From the NCBI RefSeq assembly GCF_000374005.1, contig NZ_KB893166.1:62001-126000 (forward strand): 64,000 bases of DNA, read 5' to 3'. Position numbers and translations under genes: made by a program. The notes under the pieces are model-generated. The model worked only from the letters and a program-made list of their open reading frames with translations, ran no database searches and was not told where the DNA came from. This document shows, piece by piece, positions 46,124 through 55,727 of the stretch; the stretch's first letter is position 1, and every line of letters begins with the position of its first letter. The stretch comes from Kiloniella laminariae DSM 19542. GTDB lineage: Bacteria; Pseudomonadota; Alphaproteobacteria; Kiloniellales; Kiloniellaceae.

Positions 46124-46330
46124 TCAAGTTTGACCGGAACGGGAAATTGTCTGGATAGCAGATCCAATAATCTTCTACTCGAAGTCTTCCCCGGCATTGA
46201 TTACCCGGATCAGACAGGAATGTCCCAGTAATTTAACAATATTGAGCGGGTCAAGATCCTTCCGGTTCGGCAAAGGCTTCTCCCCCTTTATAAAGATACC
46301 AATGGGCGATACCGACCTCGACCAAAGGTT
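46124..46330 (-). pseudogene. decayed fragment of a PAS-domain (PAS_5 type) gene
   Basis: A minus-strand reading from 46330 gives a segment with KPLPNRKDLDPLNIVKLLGH then CLIRVINAGEDFE, a TAG at 46177-46175, and KIIGSAIQTISRSGQT to 46124. This follows the start of the PAS_5 family common in Rhodospirillales, where a tyrosine or arginine is expected at the TAG position. There is no start codon and the upstream part continues only in other frames, so it is a degraded remnant. Confidence 0.55.
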
Positions 46331-46654
46331 TCATCCAATTTCCTCTCCAAAAACCTTCGAGAATCTCCCTCCATTCTATCAGATCAATCAGGCCCACCAG
46401 CCAAAATCGACCTTTTGGTCAAGAAAACTGACCTTTTTTCAAAACCATATTAATTCTAATAAACAGAGCAATCATTTGTTCTATAATGATTTTGCGATTA
46501 TGTCTCTCTCGCTGTGCAATTTTAACATCCTAATAAACAAAGCGTTTTATTGCACTCGCTAAGGAAGTTGCTTATTCTGTGCGACACTTCTTCGTTAATT
46601 GAATTCAAAAAAAAAATCCTAATCGGATACATCCTCAGCAGGGAGAATACCTCT
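46331..46654. other. upstream region of the TRAP operon
   Basis: 324 nt without a supported gene, AT-rich. It must contain the dctP promoter. An inverted repeat GTGCAAT / ATTGCAC (46514-46520 and 46549-46555) stands about 100 nt before the dctP start and could be an operator. Confidence 0.45.
46514..46555 (+). promoter_or_regulatory. possible operator upstream of the TRAP operon
   Basis: GTGCAAT and ATTGCAC are exact inverse copies, 28 nt apart, with AT-rich DNA between. No regulator gene is adjacent. Weak evidence. Confidence 0.25.
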
Positions 46655-47749
46655 ATGAATCGCAGAAAGTTTCTTACCGGCGCAGCTACTGGTCTGGCTG
46701 CTGGTGCAGCAGCGACGACACTTAGCGCCCCGGCAATTGCCCAAGGCAAACGCGACCTGAAAATGGTCACAACCTGGCCTAAAAACTTCCCAGGTCTTGG
46801 TACCGGCGCCCAGCGTGTCGCTGATCGGATCACAGCTATGAGTGACGGTCGTCTCAACGTCAAACTCTATGCAGCAGGCGAACTGGTTCCACCATTTGAA
46901 TCCTTCGATGCTGTTTCCAACGGTACGGCTGATATGTACCATGGTGCTGAATATTACTGGCAGGGTAAACACAAGGCATTCAACTTTTTCACAGCCGTTC
47001 CTTTTGGTTTTACAGCTAACGAGCTTGATGCCTGGGTTTCCTTCGGCGGCGGCCAGGAACTCTGGGATAAACTTGCTGGCCAGTTCAACCTGAAGTCGTT
47101 TATGGCTGGTAACACCGGCGTTCAGATGGGTGGTTGGTATAACAAAGAAATCAACAGCCTTGAGGATTTCAAAGGTCTGAAGATCCGTATGCCTGGTTTG
47201 GGTGGCGAAGCACTGCGTCGTCTTGGCGCGGCAGCTGTCACTCTGCCTGGCGGTGAAATCTTCCCATCTCTTGAGTCCGGTGCGATTGACGCCACCGAGT
47301 GGGTTGGTCCTTGGAACGATCTCGCCTTTGGTTTCTACAAAGTCACTAAATACTACTACCAGCCAGGCTTCCATGAGCCAGGTTCAGGTCTTGCCTGTGG
47401 CATGAACAAAGACGTTTGGGAAAGCTTCTCCCCTGCAGATCAGGCTCTGGTTCAGGCTGCCTGTTATGCCGAGAACAACGTTATGCTTGCAGAATACAAT
47501 GCCAAAAACGGAGACTCTCTCGATGTGCTTTTGAACAAGCACAATGTACAGCTCCGGACCTTCTCGCAGGACATCATGAACGCTCTTGGCGAAAAATCGG
47601 AAGAAGTTGTGGCTGAAGTCGGCCAGACTGACGAGATTTCAAAAGAAATTTACGACAGCTACATTGATTTCCGCAAGAAAGTATCCCGTTGGACCAAACT
47701 GTCCGAGACCGATTACACGACTGCTCGTGGTACGGCTCTCAACATCTGA
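46655..47749 (+). CDS. TRAP transporter substrate-binding protein (TakP type)
   Basis: Periplasmic receptor of a TRAP importer. 364 residues with a twin-arginine signal (MNRRKFLTGAATGLAAGAAA), then KMVTTWPKNFPGLGTGAQRV. WPKNFPGLG and GQELWDKLAG-type segments match the TakP/DctP7 group, which binds 2-oxo or related monocarboxylic acids, often with a metal ion. The ATG at 46655 has GGGAG nine bases upstream. Operon with the small and large membrane subunits. Confidence 0.92.
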   Translation: MNRRKFLTGAATGLAAGAAATTLSAPAIAQGKRDLKMVTTWPKNFPGLGTGAQRVADRITAMSDGRLNVKLYAAGELVPPFESFDAVSNGTADMYHGAEYYWQGKHKAFNFFTAVPFGFTANELDAWVSFGGGQELWDKLAGQFNLKSFMAGNTGVQMGGWYNKEINSLEDFKGLKIRMPGLGGEALRRLGAAAVTLPGGEIFPSLESGAIDATEWVGPWNDLAFGFYKVTKYYYQPGFHEPGSGLACGMNKDVWESFSPADQALVQAACYAENNVMLAEYNAKNGDSLDVLLNKHNVQLRTFSQDIMNALGEKSEEVVAEVGQTDEISKEIYDSYIDFRKKVSRWTKLSETDYTTARGTALNI

Positions 47750-47778
47750 TGTTTGTCAGTCAATTATGACACGCACAC

Positions 47779-47809
47779 AAGAGGCCAGCCGTATGCTGGC
47801 CTCTTTTGG
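47779..47809 (+). terminator. partial terminator between the TRAP receptor and membrane subunits
   Basis: AAGAGGCCAGC (47779-47789) pairs exactly with GCTGGCCTCTT (47795-47805) around a five-base loop, followed by TTTGG. The U-run is short, so some transcripts will read on into the membrane genes. It would give more binding protein than channel. Confidence 0.75.
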
Positions 47810-47845
47810 TACTAACAAAAAATAAAATTCGATAGGGAGGCTACC

Positions 47846-48388
47846 TTGGCTTCGTTTCTTTCCCTTGCAAGAGCTATCGATATCCTGAATGACAAGGTGG
47901 GCCGTACAGTCTCATGGCTGGCTCTCTTTATGGTACTCGTTCAGTTTATCGTTGTGTTGCTCCGTTATGTCTTCGGTTATGGTTCCATCTTTATGCAGGA
48001 ATCAATCATCTACATGCATGGTTTCCTCTTTATGCTGGGCTCAGGCTATACCCTGTTACACGGTGGGCATGTCCGTGTAGATATTTTCTACGGCGATGCC
48101 AGTGAAAAAAAACAGGCCATTGTTGATTTCTTTGGCGCTATCTTCCTGTTACTTCCTGTTCTGGCACTCATATTCATTTACTCTTGGCCCTATGTTGAGC
48201 AGTCCTGGGCGATTAAAGAGGCCTCAAAAGAAACCAGCGGCATCCCGTATCTTTATGTACTCAAAAGCGTAATCATCGCCTTCTGCGCCCTCATGGCGCT
48301 TCAGGGTATATCCATGGCAATTCATTCACTCGCGATCATCTGCGGCTGTGAACATAAGGCCAAAGAAGATGGCCCTGGGGGAATTTGA
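47846..48388 (+). CDS. TRAP transporter small permease (DctQ)
   Basis: 180 residues with four membrane helices (about 21-42, 58-72, 95-115, 135-160). The family segment GSGYTLLHGGHVRVDIFY is present. The start is a TTG at 47846 with GGGAGG five bases upstream; no other start in frame fits. It ends one base before the DctM ATG. Confidence 0.9.
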   Translation: MASFLSLARAIDILNDKVGRTVSWLALFMVLVQFIVVLLRYVFGYGSIFMQESIIYMHGFLFMLGSGYTLLHGGHVRVDIFYGDASEKKQAIVDFFGAIFLLLPVLALIFIYSWPYVEQSWAIKEASKETSGIPYLYVLKSVIIAFCALMALQGISMAIHSLAIICGCEHKAKEDGPGGI

Positions 48389-48389
48389 C

Positions 48390-50021
48390 ATGGCTTTAAC
48401 TGAAACTCTTGATCTTCTAATGTTTGCAGCCGCCTGCCTCTTTCTCATGGCAGGCTTCCCGGTTGCCTTCACACTGGCTGGTGTGGCCCTGGCATTTGCC
48501 CTGATCGGCTACAGCTTTGGTGTGTTTGATCTTTCATTCTTTGGTGCCTTGCCTTCGCGTATTTTTGGCAATGCCATGACCAACGATATTCTCATAGCAG
48601 TCCCGCTTTTTGTGTTTATGGGTGTCATGCTCGAAAAATCAAAAGTGGCCGAAGAACTGCTCGAAACCATGGGGCAGTTATTTGGCACTGTACGCGGGGG
48701 GCTGGGTATTTCAGTCACCATCGTTGGTGCCTTGCTGGCCGCCTCGACAGGTATCGTCGGTGCAACAGTTGTTACGATGGGTCTGCTGTCTCTGCCAACC
48801 ATGTTGAGACGAGGATATGATCCCTCTCTTGCCTGTGGATCGATCTGCGCTTCGGGCACTTTGGGACAGATCATCCCGCCTTCAATCGTACTGGTTATCC
48901 TTGGCGACCAAATCTCCAACGCCTATTCCGATGCTCAACGCGCCATTGGTAACTGGTCACCAGATCCTGTATCTGTCGGGGATCTTTTTGCTGGTGCTCT
49001 GATCCCCGGACTGATGCTGGTCGGCATGTATATCCTCTATCAACTGCTGGTCGCGTTCATCAATCCAAAGAGCTCCCCCCCTATCCCCCGCGACGAAGGC
49101 CAAGTCGAGACGATCGACTTTATCAAGAAAATCCTGCATGCTCTCGTACCACCAGTTGCCTTGATCGTATCCGTTCTCGGATCTATTCTGACCGGGATCG
49201 CGACACCGACAGAAGCTGCTGCAGTCGGTGCGATCGGCTCTCTGCTTCTGGCGGGCATGCGAACCCAGGAAATGGGTTTGCTTGAAGGAGCCCAGGAGAA
49301 ATCACCTTTTGATTTCATGGACTTTGGCAACCGTCGTCCGACAATCATTGCAACCCTCAGCCTGCTCTTGATGCTTGTTCTGATCAGTTTCTTTGATCTG
49401 CGTGTTACCAAAAACGAAATCGAAACAGGCGATATGATTGCTATCGTGATTGCCCTGTTTGCCAGTGCCGGTCTGCTTTGGGGAATTCTGGTTTCACTCG
49501 GCCGTGTTTGGAGAACCAATATTCTCAAACCGATCATGCGCTCCACCATGGAAATTTCCTCCATGGTCTTTGTCATCCTGATCGGAGCCTCGGTCTTCTC
49601 CCTTGTCTTCCGTGGACTGGGCGGAGATGACATGGTGCATGAATTCCTCAGCAACATGCCTGGTGGTACCTATGGTGCGTTGGTTGTCGTCATGCTGGTT
49701 ATGTTCGTGCTTGGTTTCTTCCTCGACTTTATCGAAATTACCTTCGTAGTCGTGCCGATTGTTGCACCAATTCTGCTCCAGAGTGACATCAGCCCGGTCT
49801 GGCTGGGGGTCATGATGGCGATGAACCTCCAGACATCGTTCCTGACACCACCGTTCGGTTTTGCCCTGTTCTATCTTCGTGGTGTTGCTCCCAAGGAAGT
49901 GACCACCATGCAGATTTACAAAGGGGTCATTCCTTTTGTAATCATCCAGATCATTGCTCTCTTGATCCTGGCCTTCTTCCCCGAATTGGCAACCTGGTTG
50001 CCAGAGGTGATTTTCGGCTAA
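48390..50021 (+). CDS. TRAP transporter large permease (DctM)
   Basis: 543 residues and about 12-14 membrane segments. Signatures: IAVPLFVFMGVMLEKS near residues 70-85, LLAASTGIVGATVVTMGLL, GSICASGTLGQIIPPSI and GIATPTEAAAVGAIGSL, all typical DctM motifs. A central insertion (GMRTQEMGLLEGAQEKS, ~290-306) is characteristic of the long DctM class. The ATG at 48390 follows GGGGGA and is coupled to the DctQ stop. Confidence 0.94.
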   Translation: MALTETLDLLMFAAACLFLMAGFPVAFTLAGVALAFALIGYSFGVFDLSFFGALPSRIFGNAMTNDILIAVPLFVFMGVMLEKSKVAEELLETMGQLFGTVRGGLGISVTIVGALLAASTGIVGATVVTMGLLSLPTMLRRGYDPSLACGSICASGTLGQIIPPSIVLVILGDQISNAYSDAQRAIGNWSPDPVSVGDLFAGALIPGLMLVGMYILYQLLVAFINPKSSPPIPRDEGQVETIDFIKKILHALVPPVALIVSVLGSILTGIATPTEAAAVGAIGSLLLAGMRTQEMGLLEGAQEKSPFDFMDFGNRRPTIIATLSLLLMLVLISFFDLRVTKNEIETGDMIAIVIALFASAGLLWGILVSLGRVWRTNILKPIMRSTMEISSMVFVILIGASVFSLVFRGLGGDDMVHEFLSNMPGGTYGALVVVMLVMFVLGFFLDFIEITFVVVPIVAPILLQSDISPVWLGVMMAMNLQTSFLTPPFGFALFYLRGVAPKEVTTMQIYKGVIPFVIIQIIALLILAFFPELATWLPEVIFG

Positions 50022-50046
50022 AGCATCAAGAAAATATCTTGTGTAT

Positions 50047-50087
50047 TGTAGCCGCCAGATTGGAATATCTGGCGGCTACATTTTTTT
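50047..50087 (+). terminator. intrinsic terminator of the TRAP operon
   Basis: Perfect 14-bp stem (50047-50060 with 50067-50080), six-base loop, seven T after it. It lies 26 nt after the DctM stop. Confidence 0.95.
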
Positions 50088-50192
50088 AAATGGTTAAAAT
50101 AGCATCGGCGCCCAAAACAGGACTCTCCGGGTCATTGTCATAAGATGAAAAGCAGAATATAGTTGTATCAAGCAACCATATTGAAGATTGCC

Positions 50193-51176
50193 ATGACAGA
50201 TAACCTTGCTGGTACCATCCACAAAATCCGTTCCGCCTCACGAAGTCTGATCCGTGAATTAGGATTTTTGAATAAAACAATTGCCGGAACTGGTCTTCCT
50301 GGTTCTTATGTTCATGCCATCGTCGAGATCGGAACGACCGGAGAACTAACCGCCAGAGAATTATCCGAAAAACTTTTGCTGGAAAAATCCACGATCAGCC
50401 GCTTGGTCAGATCCTTGATTGAGCGGGAGGAAATATCGGAAAACCGCTCCCTCGTTGATGCCCGGCAAAAAAATCTGCGCTTAACGCAGAAGGGTCAGCA
50501 AACCCTGACCAAGATCAATCTCTATGCTGCATCCCAGGTCAGAGAGGCCATATCTCCCTTATCTCTGAACAAGCAACAAGAAATCCTGACAGGTTTGACA
50601 GACTATTGTCTCGCTTTGAAAAACTCTCGACAGAAGAATTCTCCTTCTGCCCCAACCAGGATAACCGAAAACCTTCCACGAATCAGAACAGGTTATCTTC
50701 CCGGGATAATTGGCGGCATCACCAGCCTGCATGCTGGCTACTACAGCAGGCTTGTCGGGTTCAGCGATACGTTTGAAACAGCTGTCGCCGATGGACTGGC
50801 CCGGTTTGTCCCCCGGCTTGACAGGAAACAGAATGAAATTTGGTCTCTGGAACACAGAGACAAGTTCCTCGGCAGCATCGCCATCGACGGCGAAGATCTT
50901 GGCGAGAATATCGCCCATCTGCGCTGGTTCATCGTCGACAAAGAACTTCACGGTTCAGGTCTGGGCAAAAAACTTCTCCAAGGCGCCCTGCAATTTTGTG
51001 ACGGCCAAAACTTTCGCGAAACCCACCTCTGGACCTTCAAGGGTCTTGATGTGGCAAGGAAACTCTACGAAGAAAACGGATTTTCTCTCGTGGAAGAATA
51101 CAAAGGCACGCAATGGGGCAAACAGATGATTGAACAAAAGTTTGTCCGTCCTCTTCCTTTAAAAGGTGATGTATGA
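50193..51176 (+). CDS. MarR regulator fused to a GNAT acetyltransferase
   Basis: 327 residues with two domains. Residues ~25-140 are a MarR-type winged helix (LTARELSEKLLLEKSTISRLVRSL and NRSLVDARQKNLRLTQKG). Residues ~165-320 are a GNAT acetyltransferase with the acetyl-CoA loop LHGSGLGKKLLQGAL and the GFSLVEEYKGTQWGK end. Such fusions are known in proteobacteria. The ATG at 50193 is used; a TTG ten codons earlier is possible. It overlaps benE by four bases, so it probably controls or modifies something connected to BenE's substrate. Confidence 0.88.
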   Translation: MTDNLAGTIHKIRSASRSLIRELGFLNKTIAGTGLPGSYVHAIVEIGTTGELTARELSEKLLLEKSTISRLVRSLIEREEISENRSLVDARQKNLRLTQKGQQTLTKINLYAASQVREAISPLSLNKQQEILTGLTDYCLALKNSRQKNSPSAPTRITENLPRIRTGYLPGIIGGITSLHAGYYSRLVGFSDTFETAVADGLARFVPRLDRKQNEIWSLEHRDKFLGSIAIDGEDLGENIAHLRWFIVDKELHGSGLGKKLLQGALQFCDGQNFRETHLWTFKGLDVARKLYEENGFSLVEEYKGTQWGKQMIEQKFVRPLPLKGDV

Positions 51177-52384
51177 TGTCACGGCTAAGCGATTTTTCAC
51201 TTCAAAGTACCTTTATGGGTATTCTTGTCGCCTTTGTCGGCTTTGCCAGCTCCTTTGCTGTCGTCATCAAAGGGTTGACCACTGTAGGCGCCAGTCCGGA
51301 GCAGGCAGCAACAGCCCTGATGGTTCTCTCCATAGCCATGGGACTGAGTGCGATATTACTCAGCCTATACACCCGAATACCGGTCAGTGTCGCCTGGTCC
51401 ACTCCTGGGGCAGCCTTGCTGGCAAGCTCTGGGGCCATTGAAGGCGGATTTCCAGTTGCAGCAGGCGCTTTCATTATTTGTGGCAGCCTCTTTGTCATTG
51501 CTGGCCTCTGGCGCCCCCTTGGGAAACTCGTCAACCTTATCCCTGCCCCTTTAGCCAATGCCATGCTCGCTGGTATTTTACTTGGACTTTGTTTCGCCCC
51601 GGTTAAGGCAATAGCGTTCAACCCGCTTTGGGGCATCACCATAGCAATGGCCTGGGTAATTGCCGGGCGCATCAACCGTCTGATTGCTGTCCCGGCCGCC
51701 CTATTAGCTTTGATCCTGATTATGATTTTTGCGGTAGATATCCCGGAGGAAAACACTGCACGCCTGTTTCAAAATATAGTTCCTTCTTTTACTCTGGTTA
51801 CCCCAAGTTTTACCCTCGCAGGTTTTGTCGGCATTGCTTTGCCCCTTTTTATCGTTACCATGGCCTCACAAAATGTCCCCGGGATTGCCGTTCTCAGGAT
51901 ACATGAGTACGAACCGAAAACCGGATTACTGGTTTCTTTTACGGGTATTTTTTCAAGCATCAGCGCTTTGTTCGGAGGGCACGCAGTCAATCTGGCAGCA
52001 ATTACCGCAGCAATGTGTGCCAATGAAGATGCCCACCCTGATCCCGCGAAACGCTATTGGTCTGCGATTATTAGCGGAGCCGGATACGTTATCCTTGGGC
52101 TATTTTCCGGACTTGTGACAGGTTTTGCCGCCATTGCCCCGGCGATCTTAATTGAATCTGTTGCCGGACTGGCACTCATCGGGGCTTTTTCTAACTCTGC
52201 AGTACTCGCCTTCAATGATGCGGAACACCGGGAAGCCGCTGCCGTCACCTTTCTGGTCACCGCATCAGGTGTCAGCTTCTATGGTGTTTCGGGAGCTTTC
52301 TGGGGCTTACTCGCAGGAGGTCTGATTTTCTGGATCACCGATAGCATCTCCAAGAAACGGGCCAAAGCCAAAGCTCCTGCATAG
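51173..52384 (+). CDS. benE: benzoate/H+ symporter BenE family protein
   Basis: 403 residues, about 12 membrane helices. Family segments: LYTRIPVSVAWSTPGAALLA (residues ~65-84), TMASQNVPGIAVLR and FGGHAVNLAAITAAMC. BenE members move benzoate or related aromatic acids; no aromatic degradation genes lie in the window, so the actual substrate is open. Translation is coupled to the MarR-GNAT gene (ATGA overlap). Confidence 0.9.
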   Translation: MMSRLSDFSLQSTFMGILVAFVGFASSFAVVIKGLTTVGASPEQAATALMVLSIAMGLSAILLSLYTRIPVSVAWSTPGAALLASSGAIEGGFPVAAGAFIICGSLFVIAGLWRPLGKLVNLIPAPLANAMLAGILLGLCFAPVKAIAFNPLWGITIAMAWVIAGRINRLIAVPAALLALILIMIFAVDIPEENTARLFQNIVPSFTLVTPSFTLAGFVGIALPLFIVTMASQNVPGIAVLRIHEYEPKTGLLVSFTGIFSSISALFGGHAVNLAAITAAMCANEDAHPDPAKRYWSAIISGAGYVILGLFSGLVTGFAAIAPAILIESVAGLALIGAFSNSAVLAFNDAEHREAAAVTFLVTASGVSFYGVSGAFWGLLAGGLIFWITDSISKKRAKAKAPA

Positions 52385-52406
52385 TCGGCTCTTTACAGGA
52401 CATAAT

Positions 52407-52445
52407 AAAAAGGGTTCGCCACCTGAAATGTGACAAACCCTTTTT
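52407..52445. terminator. bidirectional terminator between benE and parC
   Basis: AAAAAGGGTT (52407-52416) pairs with AACCCTTTTT (52436-52445), leaving U-runs on both strands. It separates convergent genes. Confidence 0.85.
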
Positions 52446-52474
52446 TACAAGATCCCGATGAGAGAGACATCCGT

Positions 52475-54727
52475 TCAAGCGAACTTGTTGTTCCTCGGAA
52501 AACCGGTAGGGGGCAAACGTCCGGCACTGGCACGTCGACCAAGCCAGTCAATAATCTCGGTCCGGGTCCAGGTACGACCGGAAGTATCGGTCCAGGTCAA
52601 CCCTTCCCCCTTTTCAGCTCCAGAACGGAAGGTCTTGATATCAGACAGGCCACCGTCACGGTATTTCTGGAAAATCACACCGCGGCCCCGGGCCATTTCC
52701 GGTAGTTCTTCCAACTTGAATACCAGCAGCTTCCGGTTTTCGCCAATCACGGCAACCATATCATCCTTTTCACCGATCTGATAACAGATCATGGCCTGCG
52801 CACCCTCACCAAGGTTCAGGATCTGTTTGCCTGTTCGCGTCTGGGCTATGACGTCATTTTCACTGATCTGGAAGCCGCGCCCATCCGAAGAAGCCAGTAA
52901 CAGCATCTGATCGGGGCGATATACCAGAATATCCACGATATCCTCATCGTTTGGCAGCTCCAGCATCAGGCGCAGCGGTTCGCCAAAGCCACGTCCTCCG
53001 GGCAATTTGTCTGCACCAAGAGTATAAAAACGGCCATTACTGGCGAAGATCAGCAACCTGTCCGTCGTCTGTGCATGTATGAAGAACCGCCCGCTGTCAC
53101 CCTCTTTGTATTTGGCGTCTCCCGTGTCTTCCTGGTGCCCCTTCATCGCCCGGATCCAGCCCTTCTCTGAGCAAAGAATAGTCAGGGGTTCCCGTTCGAT
53201 CACAGCTTCCAGTGGCACAACAACATCATCCGGCACATCCGATATATCCGTGCGGCGACGGCCAAGCTCGGTTTTCTGGCCAAAGGCCTTGCGCAGGTCC
53301 TTGATCTGGTCCCCGACAATTTCCCAGCGACGTTCTTCACGTGCGAGAATATCCTCAAGGTCCAGTTTCTCTGCTGTCAGGGCCGCATGTTCATCGCGGA
53401 TGGCGATCTCTTCGAGTTTACGAAGGGCCCGCAACCTCATATTCAGAATGGCTTCAGCCTGAACGTCGGTCAGCTTGAAACGGGCAATCAAGGCCTGCTT
53501 TGCCTTATCTTCCTCGCGGATAATCCGGATGACTTCATCCAAATTGAGATAGGCAATCAGATAGCCTTCAAGAACTTCCAGACGATTGGCAATCTTGCCC
53601 AGACGGAAACGGCTTGAGCGCACCAACATTTCATGACGATGGTCCAGAAATGCCTGTAGCACTTCCCGCAGATTCATAACCCGGGGGGTCTGATCCGCGT
53701 CCAGAACGTTCATGTTCAGACTGGCCCGCGCTTCAAGCTCTGTCTGTTTAAACAGGGATTCCATCAGGACAGCAGGATCGACATTCCGGCTCTTGGGTTC
53801 AAGAACTACCCGGATATCCTCAGCCGACTCATCGCGAACATCATTCAGCAGGAAGAGCTTTTTGTTGTTGATCAGTTCCGCGATTTTTTCGATCAGTTTT
53901 GATTTTTGTACCTGGAAGGGAATCTCGGTAATAACAATCTGATAAAGCCCACCTTTGAGATCTTCGGTCTCCCATCTGGCGCGGACCCGGAAAGAGCCGC
54001 GCCCGGTGCTATAGGTCTGCAGAATTGACTCACGCCCCTCGACCAGAATTCCGCCTGTCGGAAAATCCGGGCCTGGCATGAAATCAACCAGCTTTTCGAA
54101 ACCCACATTAGGCACCTTGATCATATAGAGCAGGGCATCACAGATTTCACCAACATTGTGGGGCGGGATCGAGGTTGCCATACCGACTGCAATTCCCTGG
54201 GAACCGTTGGCCAGCAGGTTGGGGAAAGCGGAAGGAAGCACACAGGGTTCTTCCGCTTCACCATCATAAGTCGGTCGCATCTCGACGGTATCTTCATCAA
54301 TCCCGCGGAGCAATTCCCCCGCAACATCGGTAAGACGTGCCTCGGTATAACGCATGGCAGCTGCGTTATCGCCATCGATATTCCCAAAGTTCCCCTGTCC
54401 ATCGATCAGCGGATAACGCAGGGAAAATTCCTGGGCCAGCCTGACCAGGGCGTCATAAATGGATTGATCCCCGTGGGGGTGAAATTTACCAATGACGTCA
54501 CCAACCACACGGGCAGATTTTTTGTAACCGGAACCCGGGTCCAGTTTCAACTGCCGCATGGCATAAAGCAGGCGTCGATGAACCGGCTTTAACCCGTCCC
54601 GAACATCTGGCAAAGACCGTGACATGATCGTAGACAAGGCATAGCTGAGGTATCGGTCAGACAATGCATCAACAAGGCGGATATCCCGGATTTCCCCGGA
54701 TGGAACAGAATCGGCAGAACTACTCAT
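52475..54727 (-). CDS. parC: DNA topoisomerase IV subunit A
   Basis: Decatenates daughter chromosomes with ParE. 750 residues: [21 protein letters not shown] at the start, [17 protein letters not shown], catalytic Tyr127 in [12 protein letters not shown], and a shortened C-terminal beta-pinwheel that distinguishes ParC from GyrA. By alignment to the Escherichia coli protein the quinolone-contact serine seems to be Gln88 in [10 protein letters not shown] (inference). An extra gene (54828-55616) separates it from recO. Confidence 0.95.
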   Translation of the reverse strand: MSSSADSVPSGEIRDIRLVDALSDRYLSYALSTIMSRSLPDVRDGLKPVHRRLLYAMRQLKLDPGSGYKKSARVVGDVIGKFHPHGDQSIYDALVRLAQEFSLRYPLIDGQGNFGNIDGDNAAAMRYTEARLTDVAGELLRGIDEDTVEMRPTYDGEAEEPCVLPSAFPNLLANGSQGIAVGMATSIPPHNVGEICDALLYMIKVPNVGFEKLVDFMPGPDFPTGGILVEGRESILQTYSTGRGSFRVRARWETEDLKGGLYQIVITEIPFQVQKSKLIEKIAELINNKKLFLLNDVRDESAEDIRVVLEPKSRNVDPAVLMESLFKQTELEARASLNMNVLDADQTPRVMNLREVLQAFLDHRHEMLVRSSRFRLGKIANRLEVLEGYLIAYLNLDEVIRIIREEDKAKQALIARFKLTDVQAEAILNMRLRALRKLEEIAIRDEHAALTAEKLDLEDILAREERRWEIVGDQIKDLRKAFGQKTELGRRRTDISDVPDDVVVPLEAVIEREPLTILCSEKGWIRAMKGHQEDTGDAKYKEGDSGRFFIHAQTTDRLLIFASNGRFYTLGADKLPGGRGFGEPLRLMLELPNDEDIVDILVYRPDQMLLLASSDGRGFQISENDVIAQTRTGKQILNLGEGAQAMICYQIGEKDDMVAVIGENRKLLVFKLEELPEMARGRGVIFQKYRDGGLSDIKTFRSGAEKGEGLTWTDTSGRTWTRTEIIDWLGRRASAGRLPPTGFPRNNKFA

Positions 54728-54827
54728 ATACCCTCACAAACTTCACGACAGTGTACTCACCAGATCGCAAGAGGCAACTGTTTGGATGAGCAAGAGTGTT
54801 ACTGTCAGCAGGAAAACCGGAGTCCGG

Positions 54828-55616
54828 TCAGTTGGAAGAAACCGCACCAGGATTAACCAGTACTTCCCAGATCCCAAGTGCTTTGATTTCAGCCAGAGTT
54901 TCATCAAATTTCTCGAGGAACTCTTTGTCAAAAGACGATTCCTTTGAAAGTAACAAAGGAAAATCAGGACTGGATGACATAACCAACGGCAAAATCACAA
55001 TCTGCTCTGTCAGATCAAGCTGGCTTATGAAACTCTGAACAACCGGGGTTGCATGAACCACAATATCAGTTTTTCCCTCAGCCAGATGTTTAAGACAGAT
55101 ATCAATTGTCGGCACCACCACATAAGCCAATGCCTTGTCTTTGTAAAACTGAGCCGCCCAGCCATTTCCCAGAACATCACAATAGCGGCGGGAAGCAAGG
55201 TGCCTTGTCAGATCCTCTTCAGAACGCAACAGCCTCTCTTCTTCTGATCCAGCTCGAACCACCGGCTGAAATCGCAGGGTAAAAACCACCTCTCTCGAAG
55301 CCGAGGAAAATACCATCCTCTCCATCGTCGGAGTGGTGATGAAAGCATCCACACCTCCCGACCGCACCATCTCCTGTGCTCTGGCCCAGGGAAATCCTTG
55401 ATGCACGACTTCAATTCCCATCCGCCTGGAAACAACTTCATCAATAATAGAAGGCAGAATACCCTGAACACTTTCCCCCTGCCCGGAAGAAATCGGAGCC
55501 CAGGATTCAGCATAGGCCACCTTGAAGGGTCTGTTGGCCTGTACCTCTTCTGACCGGGCAACAGACGTAAGAAGCAGGGAGAAAACAATAAGGACCACTT
55601 GCGTCCAGCTGTACAC
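54828..55616 (-). CDS. periplasmic solute-binding-like protein (SBP_bac_3 family)
   Basis: 262 residues with a signal peptide (to about residue 22), then FKVAYAESWAPISSGQGESV, ILPSIIDEVVSRR and a hinge-like second domain; this is the amino-acid-binding protein fold. No ABC permease or ATPase is adjacent, so it may be an orphan receptor or sensor-associated protein. The GTG at 55616 has GAGG seven bases upstream. It is located between recO and parC, where alphaproteobacteria usually have no gene. Confidence 0.8.
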   Translation of the reverse strand: MYSWTQVVLIVFSLLLTSVARSEEVQANRPFKVAYAESWAPISSGQGESVQGILPSIIDEVVSRRMGIEVVHQGFPWARAQEMVRSGGVDAFITTPTMERMVFSSASREVVFTLRFQPVVRAGSEEERLLRSEEDLTRHLASRRYCDVLGNGWAAQFYKDKALAYVVVPTIDICLKHLAEGKTDIVVHATPVVQSFISQLDLTEQIVILPLVMSSSPDFPLLLSKESSFDKEFLEKFDETLAEIKALGIWEVLVNPGAVSSN

Positions 55617-55727
55617 TATAGAACCTCAAAGTTATAGAAAGGCAAGGTCGTGAAACATACAACAGTATGCACAAAAAACCTTCACAAAAGATAAGCTTCT
55701 GTGTTTTCCTTCTTTGGTATAACGAAT

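Noticed and set aside
46197-46562. Plus-strand ORF of about 120 codons in the gap before the TRAP operon
   Set aside because: No ribosome site, low-complexity composition and no family resemblance; the opposite strand holds the PAS-like remnant.
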